From: GCA-2733415 sp964608925
GTDB taxonomy: Bacteria > Bacteroidota > Bacteroidia > Flavobacteriales > Flavobacteriaceae
DNA: 14,314 bases
Direction: 5' to 3'
Assembly: GCA_964608925.1 (NCBI GenBank)
Contig: CAZSQD010000035.1
Span: 1 to 14,314 of the forward strand
Positions 1-7,153 of the stretch are shown piece after piece (the first letter of the stretch is position 1; each line of letters starts with the position of its first letter). Position numbers and translations under genes: made by a program. Under the pieces are notes generated by a model that saw only the letters and a program-made list of their open reading frames with translations, had not been told where the DNA came from and did no database searches.

Positions 1-2
1 TT

Positions 3-1682
3 GATAAAGAATGGTAGAAAATTCATATTACCGATCAAGGTTTAGGAATGACTGCTGAAGAGGTTGAAAAATACATCAATCAAATTGCTTTTTCTGGAGC
101 TGAAGAGTTTTTAGATAAATATAAAGATGCAGATGCTGGCGTAATTGGACATTTCGGATTAGGATTCTATTCTGCCTTTATGGTTGCTGAAAAAGTAGAA
201 TTAATTACCAAATCTCATACAGATGCTCCTGCAGCTATCTGGACGTGTGACGGATCTCCTGAATTTACTTTAGAAGCACATGATAAAACCGAAAGAGGAA
301 CTGAAATCGTTTTACATATTGCTGAAGATTCTTTAGAGTTTTTAGAAGAAGGTAAAATTGCGGGGTTATTAAGCAAGTATAATAAGTTTATGCCTGTTTC
401 AATTAAGTTTGGGACAAAAACAGAAGACTTACCGTTACCAGAAGGTGCTGCTGAAGATGCTAAACCAGAAACAATTGAGGTGGACAACATCATCAATAAT
501 CCAAACCCAGCGTGGACCAAGCAACCATCAGAATTAAAAGATGAGGATTATAAAGGGTTTTACCGTGAGTTATATCCAGCGCAATTTGAAGAGCCTTTAT
601 TTAACATTCACTTAAATGTTGATTATCCGTTTAATTTAACAGGAATTTTATATTTCCCAAAAATGACGAATGATATCAATACACAAAAAGATAGAATTCA
701 ATTATACCAAAATCAGGTTTTTGTAACCGATAACGTTGAAGGGATTGTTCCTGAATTTTTAACCATGTTACGTGGGGTAATTGACTCACCAGATATTCCG
801 TTAAACGTATCACGTAGTTATTTACAAGCAGACGGAAATGTAAAGAAAATTGCTTCTTACATTACCCGTAAAGTTGCTGATAAAATGGCATCTTTATTTA
901 AAGAAAATCGTGCCGATTTTGAAAGTAAATGGAATGATATTAAAATTGTTATTGAATACGGTATGTTATCCGAGCCAAAATTCTTTGAAAAATCAAATAA
1001 ATTTGCCTTATACCCTACTGTTGATGGTAAATTTTTTACCTATGATGAGTTATTAGAAAAAATAAAAGACAACCAAACCAATAAAGATGGTAAAACGGTT
1101 ATTTTATATACTTCTAATAAAGAAACACAACACAGTTATATTGAAGGTGCTAAAACAAAAGGATACGAAGTATTGTTGTTAGATTCTCCTATTATATCAC
1201 ATTTAATACAAAAATTAGAAACCGAAAAAGAAAATATTTCTTTCGCTCGTGTTGATGGTGATCATATTGATAACTTAATTAAAAAAGAAGACAATCAAAT
1301 TTCTAAATTAACCGATGATGAAAAAGAAACGGTAAAAGTAGCTATTGAAAAAATAGCACCTAAAGAAGGATATACCGTACAAATTGAAGCAATGGATTCT
1401 AATGCTTCACCGTTTATGATTACGCAACCTGAATTTATGCGCCGTATGAAAGAAATGCAACAAAGTGGCGGTAATGGTATGTTTGGTAACTTCCCAGATA
1501 TGTACAACTTAATTGTAAATGCAAACCACCCGTTAATTTCTGATATTTTAAATGAAAAAGATGAAACTAAAAAAGATGGTTTAATCAAACAAAGTTTAGA
1601 TTTAGCTCGTTTAGCACATGGTTTATTAAAAGGTGAAGCCTTAACCAACTTCATTAACCGAAGCTACGGAATGATTAAATAG
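3..1682 (+). CDS. htpG: Molecular chaperone HtpG (Hsp90 family), 5'-truncated by window edge
   Basis: ATP-dependent cytosolic chaperone of the Hsp90 family. From the ATG at 48 the frame gives 544 residues; Bacteroidetes HtpG is about 625, so roughly 75-80 N-terminal residues lie outside. Visible are the DxGxG ATP-binding motif (DQGLGM, 33-50), the glycine-rich GHFGLGFYSAFMV lid segment (residues 34-46 counted from ATG 48), the middle-domain motif IPLNVSRSYLQ and a C-terminal dimerisation region ending at TAG 1680-1682. The frame continues upstream of ATG 48 as HtpG-like sequence (KIHITDQGLG, and DKE at 3-11), so 48 is an internal methionine and not the start. Codons 15-17 read TAG in this frame, between DKE and KIHI; this is either a nonsense mutation or a sequence error at the edge. 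Family assignment is very secure; intactness is not. Confidence 0.95.
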
Positions 1683-1711
1683 TTTTACTATTCTATAAAA
1701 TCTATCTAATA

Positions 1712-1747
1712 AAAAACCCTTCTTACTTATTTGTAAGAAGGGTTTTT
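1712..1747. terminator. Bidirectional intrinsic terminator between convergent htpG and btuG
   Basis: A perfect 15-bp inverted repeat (1712-1726 pairs with 1733-1747) encloses a 6-base loop. The stem has a GC-containing core (CCCTTCTTAC) flanked by an A-run on one side and a T-run on the other, so each strand gives a hairpin followed by U residues. It lies 30 bases after the htpG stop and 27 bases beyond the btuG-like stop, as expected for a shared terminator of two convergent units. Confidence 0.92.
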
Positions 1748-1773
1748 AAGTTTGTAATTTTTGCGGCTATTTC

Positions 1774-2850
1774 TTAGTTAAAATATATTTTAGAAGAACC
1801 TACTTGTAATGTTTTAGTACCTACTAAACTATTATCCGTAGCACTGTAAATAACTAATTCACCGGTACCAGCTGTAAAATCAGCTTTTGTACCATAAATA
1901 TAACTACCTTTAACCGCTAACCCTTCATATAAAGTAACATCTATAATTTGAGCAGTTGGCAATGCCGTAGCTAATTCATCCATTTTAAATATTCTAGAGT
2001 TTGCATAATAATAAACCATACCGTTATCATATGCTAAAGTAGTGGCAAATTCATCCGTAGGAAATGCTAAAGACAATTCAACTACATCTGTACTTGTATT
2101 TATTTTTTGCAAAAACGCTCCATTATTTCCAATTATAGGCCAAGGAGAAGTGGTAGCATATACTGAATTACCTTCAGAAATCACCCAAATATTATTTGAT
2201 GCATCTAATACCATTTCATCTGGAGTAGCTCCAACTGTTATCGATGAAATTACATTAGTAGATAAGTCTATTGAATTAATAACGCTATTATCTCCCCATT
2301 TATGAGAAACATAGATTTTACCATTAGCTACTAAAATTTGCTCTGGTCCTTTTTCAATAGCTATTGATGAAGTAACCGTATTAGTACCTAAATCTAAAAC
2401 TGCAATATAATCATCCGTAGCATCACTAACATCACCCCAATTAGTAACATACCCTTTTCCATTTGCAAATACCATATTACGTGGGTTTTCTAAACCAGAG
2501 TCTATAGTAGCTACACTTACAAAGGTATTTCTATTCACTACTTCAATTTTATTTGACCCGTTTACAACTATATAAGCTAAATCATTGTAAAATGCCATAC
2601 TTTGAGCGGTATCTCCTAAAGGGTTTCCACTAACAGCAGTGAAAATTCCGTTTTGAGTAGTTGAAAAATCATTTGATACGTAAGAAACAGAAGCATTCCC
2701 TTGTCCAAAATTCCCTTCATTGGTAACTATAATTCCATTTTCATACGCTCCTGGTACTACAGGTGTAAAATCTACGCCTTCATCTTCATTACAAGAAGTA
2801 AAAGTTAATGCGGTGGCTAAAAGCCCTAAAAATAAGTGTTTTGTTTTCAT
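1774..2850 (-). CDS. btuG: BtuG-like surface lipoprotein (YncE-like beta-propeller, DUF5074-type)
   Basis: Predicted outer-membrane surface lipoprotein of 358 residues that probably binds vitamin B12 and hands it to the adjacent BtuB. It has a lipoprotein signal peptide with the lipidated Cys at residue 20 (FTS-C), followed by acidic NEDEG, which fits the acidic export signals of Bacteroidetes surface lipoproteins. The rest consists of repeated blade-like units of the type 'ANGKxYV ... IxVxDLxTNTV', as in seven-bladed YncE/BtuG propellers. The gene starts 12 bases after the btuB stop, so the two are almost certainly co-transcribed from the B12 riboswitch leader. In Bacteroides, BtuG is a B12-binding lipoprotein encoded beside BtuB (established). 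Assigning this protein to BtuG rests on fold, signal and context; binding itself is inferred. Confidence 0.82.
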   Translation of the reverse strand: MKTKHLFLGLLATALTFTSCNEDEGVDFTPVVPGAYENGIIVTNEGNFGQGNASVSYVSNDFSTTQNGIFTAVSGNPLGDTAQSMAFYNDLAYIVVNGSNKIEVVNRNTFVSVATIDSGLENPRNMVFANGKGYVTNWGDVSDATDDYIAVLDLGTNTVTSSIAIEKGPEQILVANGKIYVSHKWGDNSVINSIDLSTNVISSITVGATPDEMVLDASNNIWVISEGNSVYATTSPWPIIGNNGAFLQKINTSTDVVELSLAFPTDEFATTLAYDNGMVYYYANSRIFKMDELATALPTAQIIDVTLYEGLAVKGSYIYGTKADFTAGTGELVIYSATDNSLVGTKTLQVGSSKIYFN

Positions 2851-2862
2851 GTTAATTGTTTA

Positions 2863-4698
2863 TTAATTGTATTTATAATTTATCGTTATTAAAAAGTTTC
2901 TATTCGGCATTGGGCGCGAAGCTAAAACTTCATATCTTTTACTAAACATATTGTTTACACGTGCCGTGATGCTTAAATTGTTTTGCTGTAACTGCGTATT
3001 AAAAGAGATTCCTGCATTTGAAACGGCATACCCTTTTAAGGCTTTTGTATTATTACCATTGGTAAACACTTCATCTGTAAAAGTAGTTTCAAAAAAAGCG
3101 CCTATCTTTTTAAATTGATAATGTACGTTTCCATTTACTTTTTGTAAAGGCACATATATTAATTGTTTATCGGTTTCTTGATCAATTGCTTTGGTGTATG
3201 CGTAAGTTGCTGAAACATGTAACTGATGTTTTCTATACTGCAACTGCGTTTGTAAAATAGCTTCTGCCCCGTAATTTTTTACGTTTACAAAGTTTTGAGG
3301 ATGCCAAATACCGTTATCATCTGGAGTCCACTTAATCATGTCCTTCGTATCAATATAAAAACCTGCTACTTGTAAACTTGTCTTTTTATAGGTGAAAAAA
3401 TGATTAAATGAAGTTTGTATGGATGATTCTGGCTTTAAATTAGGGTTACCCAATCCGGTCCAGTACAAATCATTATAGGTAGGGATTCTATAATTTTTAG
3501 AAGCTTCTACTCCTATTTTATAATGCTTAAATAATTGATAGTTTGCAGTAAAAGAACCTATTAACGGAATACGATACAAGTTACTACCCTCTTGACGAGC
3601 CGTTATTTGATATTTCAATTTCTGAAACGGTTTGTGCGTTAAGGAAACAATACCTGCAATGCTTCTACGTGTGTTTTTACCAATATTATCACCTTCCCCT
3701 TCAATTAAATTCGCATCTATTGCACCTTTTAACTGTATTTTTTTATTCAGTTTATAATCAACATCTGCCTTTACTATATAAGTACTTACTTCACTACCCG
3801 TACCCAAATGTTTTTTACGTTTGTTTTCATAATAGATAAACTCTTCCTCTAAATTAGCTATCCTTAAATTATATGTTGTTTTGGTTTCTTGATGCTCCCA
3901 ATTTATTAACGTACGTGTATTTTTATTATCCAACCTACTTTTTGAAGGTGCCGTTAATGTACGTGATAAGTTACGTACATTGGTAAAGTAGCTATAATAC
4001 GCTTTTATAATATCCTTTTTACTCACTCGATTTGCAAAATTATAACCTGCCGAAAAGTTTTCTATTTCACCGTTTTCATTAACTATTTTAGAGCCTAAAT
4101 ATTTATAATCATTATCCGAATTTTGGTAACGCACATAACCGTTAAAGGTACTTTTAGGGTTCGATAAAGTAACATTTGCTGAATTGATATAATTATCAAA
4201 ACTCCCCACACTACTACTGGCATTTATATGCAACGCTTTTTCAAATTTAAAGTGATGCCCTAAATGTACACTCCCACCAATAGCGCCACTACCATAAAAA
4301 GCACTACCGCCACCACTTTTAACCGTTAAAGTATTAAAACCACCCATAGCAACATTGTTAAAATCAGTTTGCCCTGTAGTTTGTGAATTTATATTTATAC
4401 CGTTCCAAATTACAGCCGTTTGTGATGCGTTTGTACCTCTAAAAGAAACGGAACTGGTCATTCCTGCACCATATTCTTTAAAATAAAGTGTTGTGTTTTG
4501 GCGCAATAAGCTAGTAAAGCTTTTCGTGTTGTTTTGTAAAACCGAATCGGACAGCTTTACAACAATCGAATGCGCTTCAGCAGCTTTCAAACGAATGTCT
4601 GACAACTGAACTGTTGGCAATTGTACAATTGAATCTTGTTGTGCAAATACTGTTGTAATTACCCCTAATAAAACGAAATAAAATATCTTTTTTCTCAT
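2863..4698 (-). CDS. btuB: BtuB-like TonB-dependent cobalamin receptor
   Basis: Outer-membrane TonB-dependent transporter of 611 residues, close in size to E. coli BtuB. It has a Sec signal peptide (MRKKIFYFVLLGVITTVFAQ), a plug domain at about residues 45-150 (including SFRGTNASQTAVIWNG and the SGGGSAFYGSGAIGG glycine-rich segment), then a 22-strand-type barrel rich in alternating aromatic strands to the C terminus. I chose ATG 4696-4698 because it opens directly onto the signal peptide. The frame stays open 60 codons further upstream to 4878, but that stretch is the cobalamin riboswitch and has no signal peptide. Position directly behind the riboswitch and in front of btuG makes cobalamin the substrate. 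Expression should fall when B12 is plentiful. Confidence 0.93.
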   Translation of the reverse strand: MRKKIFYFVLLGVITTVFAQQDSIVQLPTVQLSDIRLKAAEAHSIVVKLSDSVLQNNTKSFTSLLRQNTTLYFKEYGAGMTSSVSFRGTNASQTAVIWNGININSQTTGQTDFNNVAMGGFNTLTVKSGGGSAFYGSGAIGGSVHLGHHFKFEKALHINASSSVGSFDNYINSANVTLSNPKSTFNGYVRYQNSDNDYKYLGSKIVNENGEIENFSAGYNFANRVSKKDIIKAYYSYFTNVRNLSRTLTAPSKSRLDNKNTRTLINWEHQETKTTYNLRIANLEEEFIYYENKRKKHLGTGSEVSTYIVKADVDYKLNKKIQLKGAIDANLIEGEGDNIGKNTRRSIAGIVSLTHKPFQKLKYQITARQEGSNLYRIPLIGSFTANYQLFKHYKIGVEASKNYRIPTYNDLYWTGLGNPNLKPESSIQTSFNHFFTYKKTSLQVAGFYIDTKDMIKWTPDDNGIWHPQNFVNVKNYGAEAILQTQLQYRKHQLHVSATYAYTKAIDQETDKQLIYVPLQKVNGNVHYQFKKIGAFFETTFTDEVFTNGNNTKALKGYAVSNAGISFNTQLQQNNLSITARVNNMFSKRYEVLASRPMPNRNFLITINYKYN

Positions 4699-4709
4699 AA
4701 TAAAACTAC

Positions 4710-4727
4710 CTTTTTCACCAGAAAAAG
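4710..4727 (-). promoter_or_regulatory. Candidate riboswitch expression platform: hairpin over the btuB ribosome-binding region
   Basis: Read on the minus strand, CUUUUUC-UGGU-GAAAAAG forms a 7-bp stem with a 4-base loop. The 3' arm is the only purine-rich, Shine-Dalgarno-like tract (GAAAAAGG) ahead of the btuB ATG, about 11 bases away. The loop UGGU is complementary to ACCA overlapping the conserved CCACUG element of the riboswitch (plus-strand 4806-4809). This would fit the L5-L13 kissing-loop arrangement of translational cobalamin riboswitches. The pairing is seen in the sequence; its role is inferred. No U-tract follows the hairpin, so transcription termination looks unlikely. Confidence 0.5.
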
Positions 4728-4743
4728 TTATATTTATAATTTT

Positions 4744-4926
4744 AATATTGGGCAGGTCTCCTGACTTGCATCTTATTGTTTCCTTCCCATCTTTTTTACA
4801 GACAGTGGTTAAGTGTACAATAAGTGTCTTCCGACTAAAGCTTACAGTTGCTGGGACAGTTGAAGATTTTAACTTCATTCCCTTTTAATTTTATGTTGAT
4901 GTAATTCAACCTAAAAACCTAATATT
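4744..4926 (-). ncRNA. Cobalamin (B12) riboswitch upstream of btuB
   Basis: The minus strand carries the conserved blocks of the cobalamin riboswitch class in order: GGGAA (4878-4882), CCAGCAACUGU (4844-4854), CGGAAG, CCACUG (4803-4808), GGGAAGG (4782-4788) and the B12 box AGUCAGGAGACCUGCC (4751-4766). A closing P1 helix can form between 4921-4926 and 4744-4749 (AATATT on both sides). A small GUUGA/UCAAC hairpin lies at 4895-4910. The leader precedes btuB by about 45 bases and should repress btuB-btuG when adenosylcobalamin or another cobalamin is bound. Identification is essentially certain; exact ends are set by the P1 pairing. Confidence 0.97.
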
Positions 4927-4929
4927 TTG

Positions 4930-4962
4930 CAAAAATACGGTTATTTTTTAAAATTTAAGCAA
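4930..4962 (-). promoter_or_regulatory. Bacteroidetes-type promoter for the riboswitch-btuB-btuG unit
   Basis: On the minus strand TATTTTTG (plus 4930-4937) matches the Bacteroidetes -7 consensus TAnnTTTG exactly and is followed by C. A TTG (plus 4960-4962) lies 22 bases upstream, inside the 17-23 spacing reported for Flavobacterium promoters. The predicted transcription start falls at about 4926, the first base of the riboswitch P1 helix, which makes the assignment mutually consistent. Confidence 0.72.
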
Positions 4963-4991
4963 CAAAATCAAATTTTGATTGCTAATTTTAC

Positions 4992-5007
4992 CCAATAAAT
5001 TTATTGG
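4992..5007. repeat. 16-bp perfect palindrome in the divergent intergenic region (candidate operator)
   Basis: CCAATAAATTTATTGG reads the same on both strands. It lies about 30 bases upstream of the btuB promoter TTG and about 97 bases before the PP-loop ATPase gene, a usual place for a dimeric regulator shared by two divergent units. The core is AT-rich, so chance occurrence in this genome is not negligible. No regulator gene is in the window. Confidence 0.35.
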
Positions 5008-5035
5008 AGTACGCTTCATACATTTTAAATAAACC

Positions 5036-5067
5036 GAATTAAAGTTATCCACTTTCGTGGACAATTC
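5036..5067 (+). other. Leader hairpin upstream of the PP-loop ATPase gene
   Basis: UCCAC (5048-5052) pairs with GUGGA (5057-5061) around a UUUC tetraloop. The helix can be extended outward across a mismatch by UU/AA, and GAAUU (5036-5040) is complementary to AAUUC (5063-5067). Together they could form one elongated stem with an internal loop just upstream of the hairpin at 5081-5097. I do not recognise it as a known RNA family; whether it is transcribed depends on an unmapped promoter. Confidence 0.35.
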
Positions 5068-5080
5068 AAACTAAAAAAGA

Positions 5081-5097
5081 CTCCTTTTTCAAAGGAG
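5081..5097 (+). promoter_or_regulatory. Strong Shine-Dalgarno fully paired in a 7-bp hairpin
   Basis: CTCCTTT (5081-5087) pairs perfectly with AAAGGAG (5091-5097) around the loop TTC. The 3' arm is a canonical Shine-Dalgarno ending 6 bases before the ATG at 5104. No other gene in the window has such a site at proper spacing, in line with the general rarity of Shine-Dalgarno use in Flavobacteria. The hairpin would mask the site unless opened, suggesting translational control of the PP-loop ATPase gene. The structure is seen directly; the regulation is inferred. Confidence 0.55.
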
Positions 5098-5103
5098 AAA
5101 AAT

Positions 5104-5829
5104 ATGAAAAAAGCAGTTTTTAATTGGAGTGGCGGTAAAGATAGTGCCTTGGCATTATACCACATTCAACAAAAAAAAGAATACCAGATTGAAACCTTAC
5201 TCACATCCGTAAATGATAGTGTTGATAGAATTTCTATGCACGGGGTACGTAGTGAATTATTAGTACAACAAGCGCAAGAACTCAATTTACCATTAAAACA
5301 GTTGCGTTTACCTGAAAACCCTACAATGGATGTGTATAACACATTATTAACACAAACTAATAATGAACTAAAAGCACAACAAATTACACACAGTATTTTT
5401 GGAGATATTTTTTTAGAAGATTTAAAAATTTATCGCGAAAAACAATTAGAAGCTGTTGGCTTAAAAGCACACTTTCCACTATGGAAAAGAAACACTAAAG
5501 AGTTGGTACATGAGTTTTTAGACCTTGGTTTTAAAACCATTATAGTATGTACTAAAGCGGAAGTATTAGGAAAAGAATTTGTTGGTGAAGTTATCACTAA
5601 AGATTTTTTAAAAGAATTGCCGAAAAATGTAGATCCGTGTGGCGAAAATGGAGAGTTTCATACCTTTGTATTTGACGGTCCTATCTTTAAAAATCCAATT
5701 GATTTTACCATTGGTGATAAAGTATACAAAACCTACGAAGCTCCTAAGAAAAAAGAAGATGCTTGCTTTTCAAATACGCCAAGTACCAAAGAAATGGGGT
5801 TCCATTTTTGCGATTTAATTGCAGGATGA
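5104..5829 (+). CDS. Dph6-related PP-loop ATP pyrophosphatase (diphthine-ammonia ligase family)
   Basis: Cytoplasmic ATP pyrophosphatase of 241 residues. The PP-loop SGGKDS sits at residues 9-14 and the family signature DPCGENGEFHTFVFDGPIF in the C-terminal third. In eukaryotes and archaea, Dph6 amidates diphthine on elongation factor 2 by adenylating a carboxylate and transferring ammonia. Bacteria lack diphthamide, so the bacterial substrate must differ and is unknown to me. The gene is the first plus-strand gene of the B12 island, back to back with the riboswitch unit and upstream of btuF-cobUT. This suggests a corrinoid-related role, perhaps amidation of a carboxylated corrinoid side chain, but that is inference from context. 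The start is fixed by the AAGGAG site 6 bases upstream. The family call is secure; the function is not. Confidence 0.88.
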   Translation: MKKAVFNWSGGKDSALALYHIQQKKEYQIETLLTSVNDSVDRISMHGVRSELLVQQAQELNLPLKQLRLPENPTMDVYNTLLTQTNNELKAQQITHSIFGDIFLEDLKIYREKQLEAVGLKAHFPLWKRNTKELVHEFLDLGFKTIIVCTKAEVLGKEFVGEVITKDFLKELPKNVDPCGENGEFHTFVFDGPIFKNPIDFTIGDKVYKTYEAPKKKEDACFSNTPSTKEMGFHFCDLIAG

Positions 5830-6008
5830 TAGATAAAATGGTCTAATTACCCAAGGTTTACATCAAAAATTAATAAATTGAAGCAAATACTTTTCCTTTG
5901 GAGGGAGGACGTTTATTTACTCCTAAATAAAATCAAAAAAAAAGATTTCTATTTTTACAAGAATTATTATAAACATTAAAAATGTTACCCGTTTTCACGG
6001 GCATTATT
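5830..6008 (+). other. 179-base leader/spacer before btuF with several possible hairpins
   Basis: No gene or B12 riboswitch element is visible here. Present are: a Shine-Dalgarno-like purine run GGAGGGAGGA (5900-5909), too far from any start codon; a perfect 7-bp stem TTTATTT/AAATAAA (5912-5918 with 5925-5931) whose loop ACTCCT is complementary to the nearby GGAG; and a hairpin just before the btuF start pairing CCCG (5988-5991) with CGGG (5998-6001), with flanking AATG/CATT arms (5981-5984, 6002-6005). No clear terminator or TAnnTTTG promoter was found, so whether btuF is read through from the preceding gene is open. Confidence 0.35.
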
Positions 6009-7151
6009 ATGAGAAAAATACATCTATTATTGTTCCTGTTTTTTATTAGCTTTAACAGCTGTAAAAAAGAAACCATTACTAAACAACCCAAAAGAGTTGA
6101 AGTAACAACAAAGCAAAAACATATTGAATATGCTTCAGGTTTTAGTATTGAAAACCATTCCAATTATACCATTTTAAAAGTCACCAACCCGTGGCCAAAT
6201 TCCAAAAAAGCACTTACTTATATCGTAGTTAAAGAAGATGAGCTAGCACCACAAAATTTGAAGTATGATGTTTTAATACAACTGCCCATTACTAAATTAA
6301 TTGTTACCTCTACTACTCATATTCCCGCTTTAGAAAGTTTAAATGTATTAGATAAACTGATAGGTTTTCCTAACACAAATTTCATATCTTCTCCAAAAGC
6401 AAGGCAATTAATTGAAAAAGGTAAAATTCACGAAATTGGCAAAACCCAACATATTAATACTGAAATTGTAATGGATTTACAACCTGATGCAATTATAGCC
6501 TTTGGTGTTGATGGTAGCAATAAATCATTTGCGACTCTAAAAAAAACAGGGACACCTATTTTATATAACGGTGATTGGTTAGAAAAAACAGCGTTAGGAA
6601 AAGCCGAATGGATCCGTTTTTTTGGAGTATTGCTGGGTAAAGAAAAAGAAGCGCAAACTATTTTCAACACTATAAAAAACAATTATAATCAAGCCAAACA
6701 AATTGTTGCTCATGTGAAACAGAAACCTACCGTTTTAGCAGGAATGATGTATAAAGATACTTGGTATGTACCGTACGGAAACTCTTTTGCTGCGCAATTT
6801 ATTGCTGATGCTGGTGGTGAATACTTATGGAAAAACACATTGGGTAGTGGTAGTATTGCGTTAAATTTTGAAGAAGTTTTAGATACCGCTCAACAGGCTG
6901 ATTTTTGGGTGAGTACTAGCGGAATTGAAACTAAAAATCAAGTGTTAAGTACCAACAATCATTTTGATAAATTTGATGCATTAACACATAACCACACCTA
7001 TTTTGCGAATAGAAAAGGGAAAACTGGAGGACTCTTATTTTTTGAATTGGCACCCACCCGACCCGATTTAGTATTAAAAGATTTAATTAAAATTTTTCAT
7101 CCCAATTTATTACCCAACCACGAGTTGTATTTTTACCACCAAATTAAATAA
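6009..7151 (+). CDS. btuF: BtuF-like cobalamin ABC transporter substrate-binding lipoprotein
   Basis: Periplasmic-side solute-binding lipoprotein of 380 residues that should deliver corrinoid to BtuCD. The lipoprotein signal peptide MRKIHLLLFLFFISFNS precedes lipidated Cys18. The class III (Fe/B12-type) binding fold spans about residues 96-365, with recognisable family segments TSTTHIPALESLNVLDKLIG and EIVMDLQPDAIIAFG, then the long connecting helix and a second lobe. Start: ATG 6009 opens straight onto the signal peptide; an in-frame ATG at 5982 would add nine residues and lies in a hairpin. At 380 residues it is longer than E. coli BtuF (about 266), with extra N-terminal sequence before the binding domain. 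The stop is 2 bases before cobU. Iron-siderophore binding is the alternative by family alone; the cob gene context argues for B12. Confidence 0.87.
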   Translation: MRKIHLLLFLFFISFNSCKKETITKQPKRVEVTTKQKHIEYASGFSIENHSNYTILKVTNPWPNSKKALTYIVVKEDELAPQNLKYDVLIQLPITKLIVTSTTHIPALESLNVLDKLIGFPNTNFISSPKARQLIEKGKIHEIGKTQHINTEIVMDLQPDAIIAFGVDGSNKSFATLKKTGTPILYNGDWLEKTALGKAEWIRFFGVLLGKEKEAQTIFNTIKNNYNQAKQIVAHVKQKPTVLAGMMYKDTWYVPYGNSFAAQFIADAGGEYLWKNTLGSGSIALNFEEVLDTAQQADFWVSTSGIETKNQVLSTNNHFDKFDALTHNHTYFANRKGKTGGLLFFELAPTRPDLVLKDLIKIFHPNLLPNHELYFYHQIK

Positions 7152-7153
7152 TT

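Noticed and set aside
1295..1654. Long antisense reading frame in htpG
   Set aside because: It is opposite a strongly conserved coding region and has no protein features of its own; likewise the other antisense frames inside btuG, btuF, cobC, btuC and rmuC.
4699..4878. 60-codon upstream extension of the btuB reading frame
   Set aside because: It translates the cobalamin riboswitch core; the true start at 4698 opens on a clear signal peptide.
5982..6008. Upstream ATG for btuF
   Set aside because: It would put MLPVFTGII before the lipoprotein signal peptide and lies inside a leader hairpin; ATG 6009 gives a normal signal.
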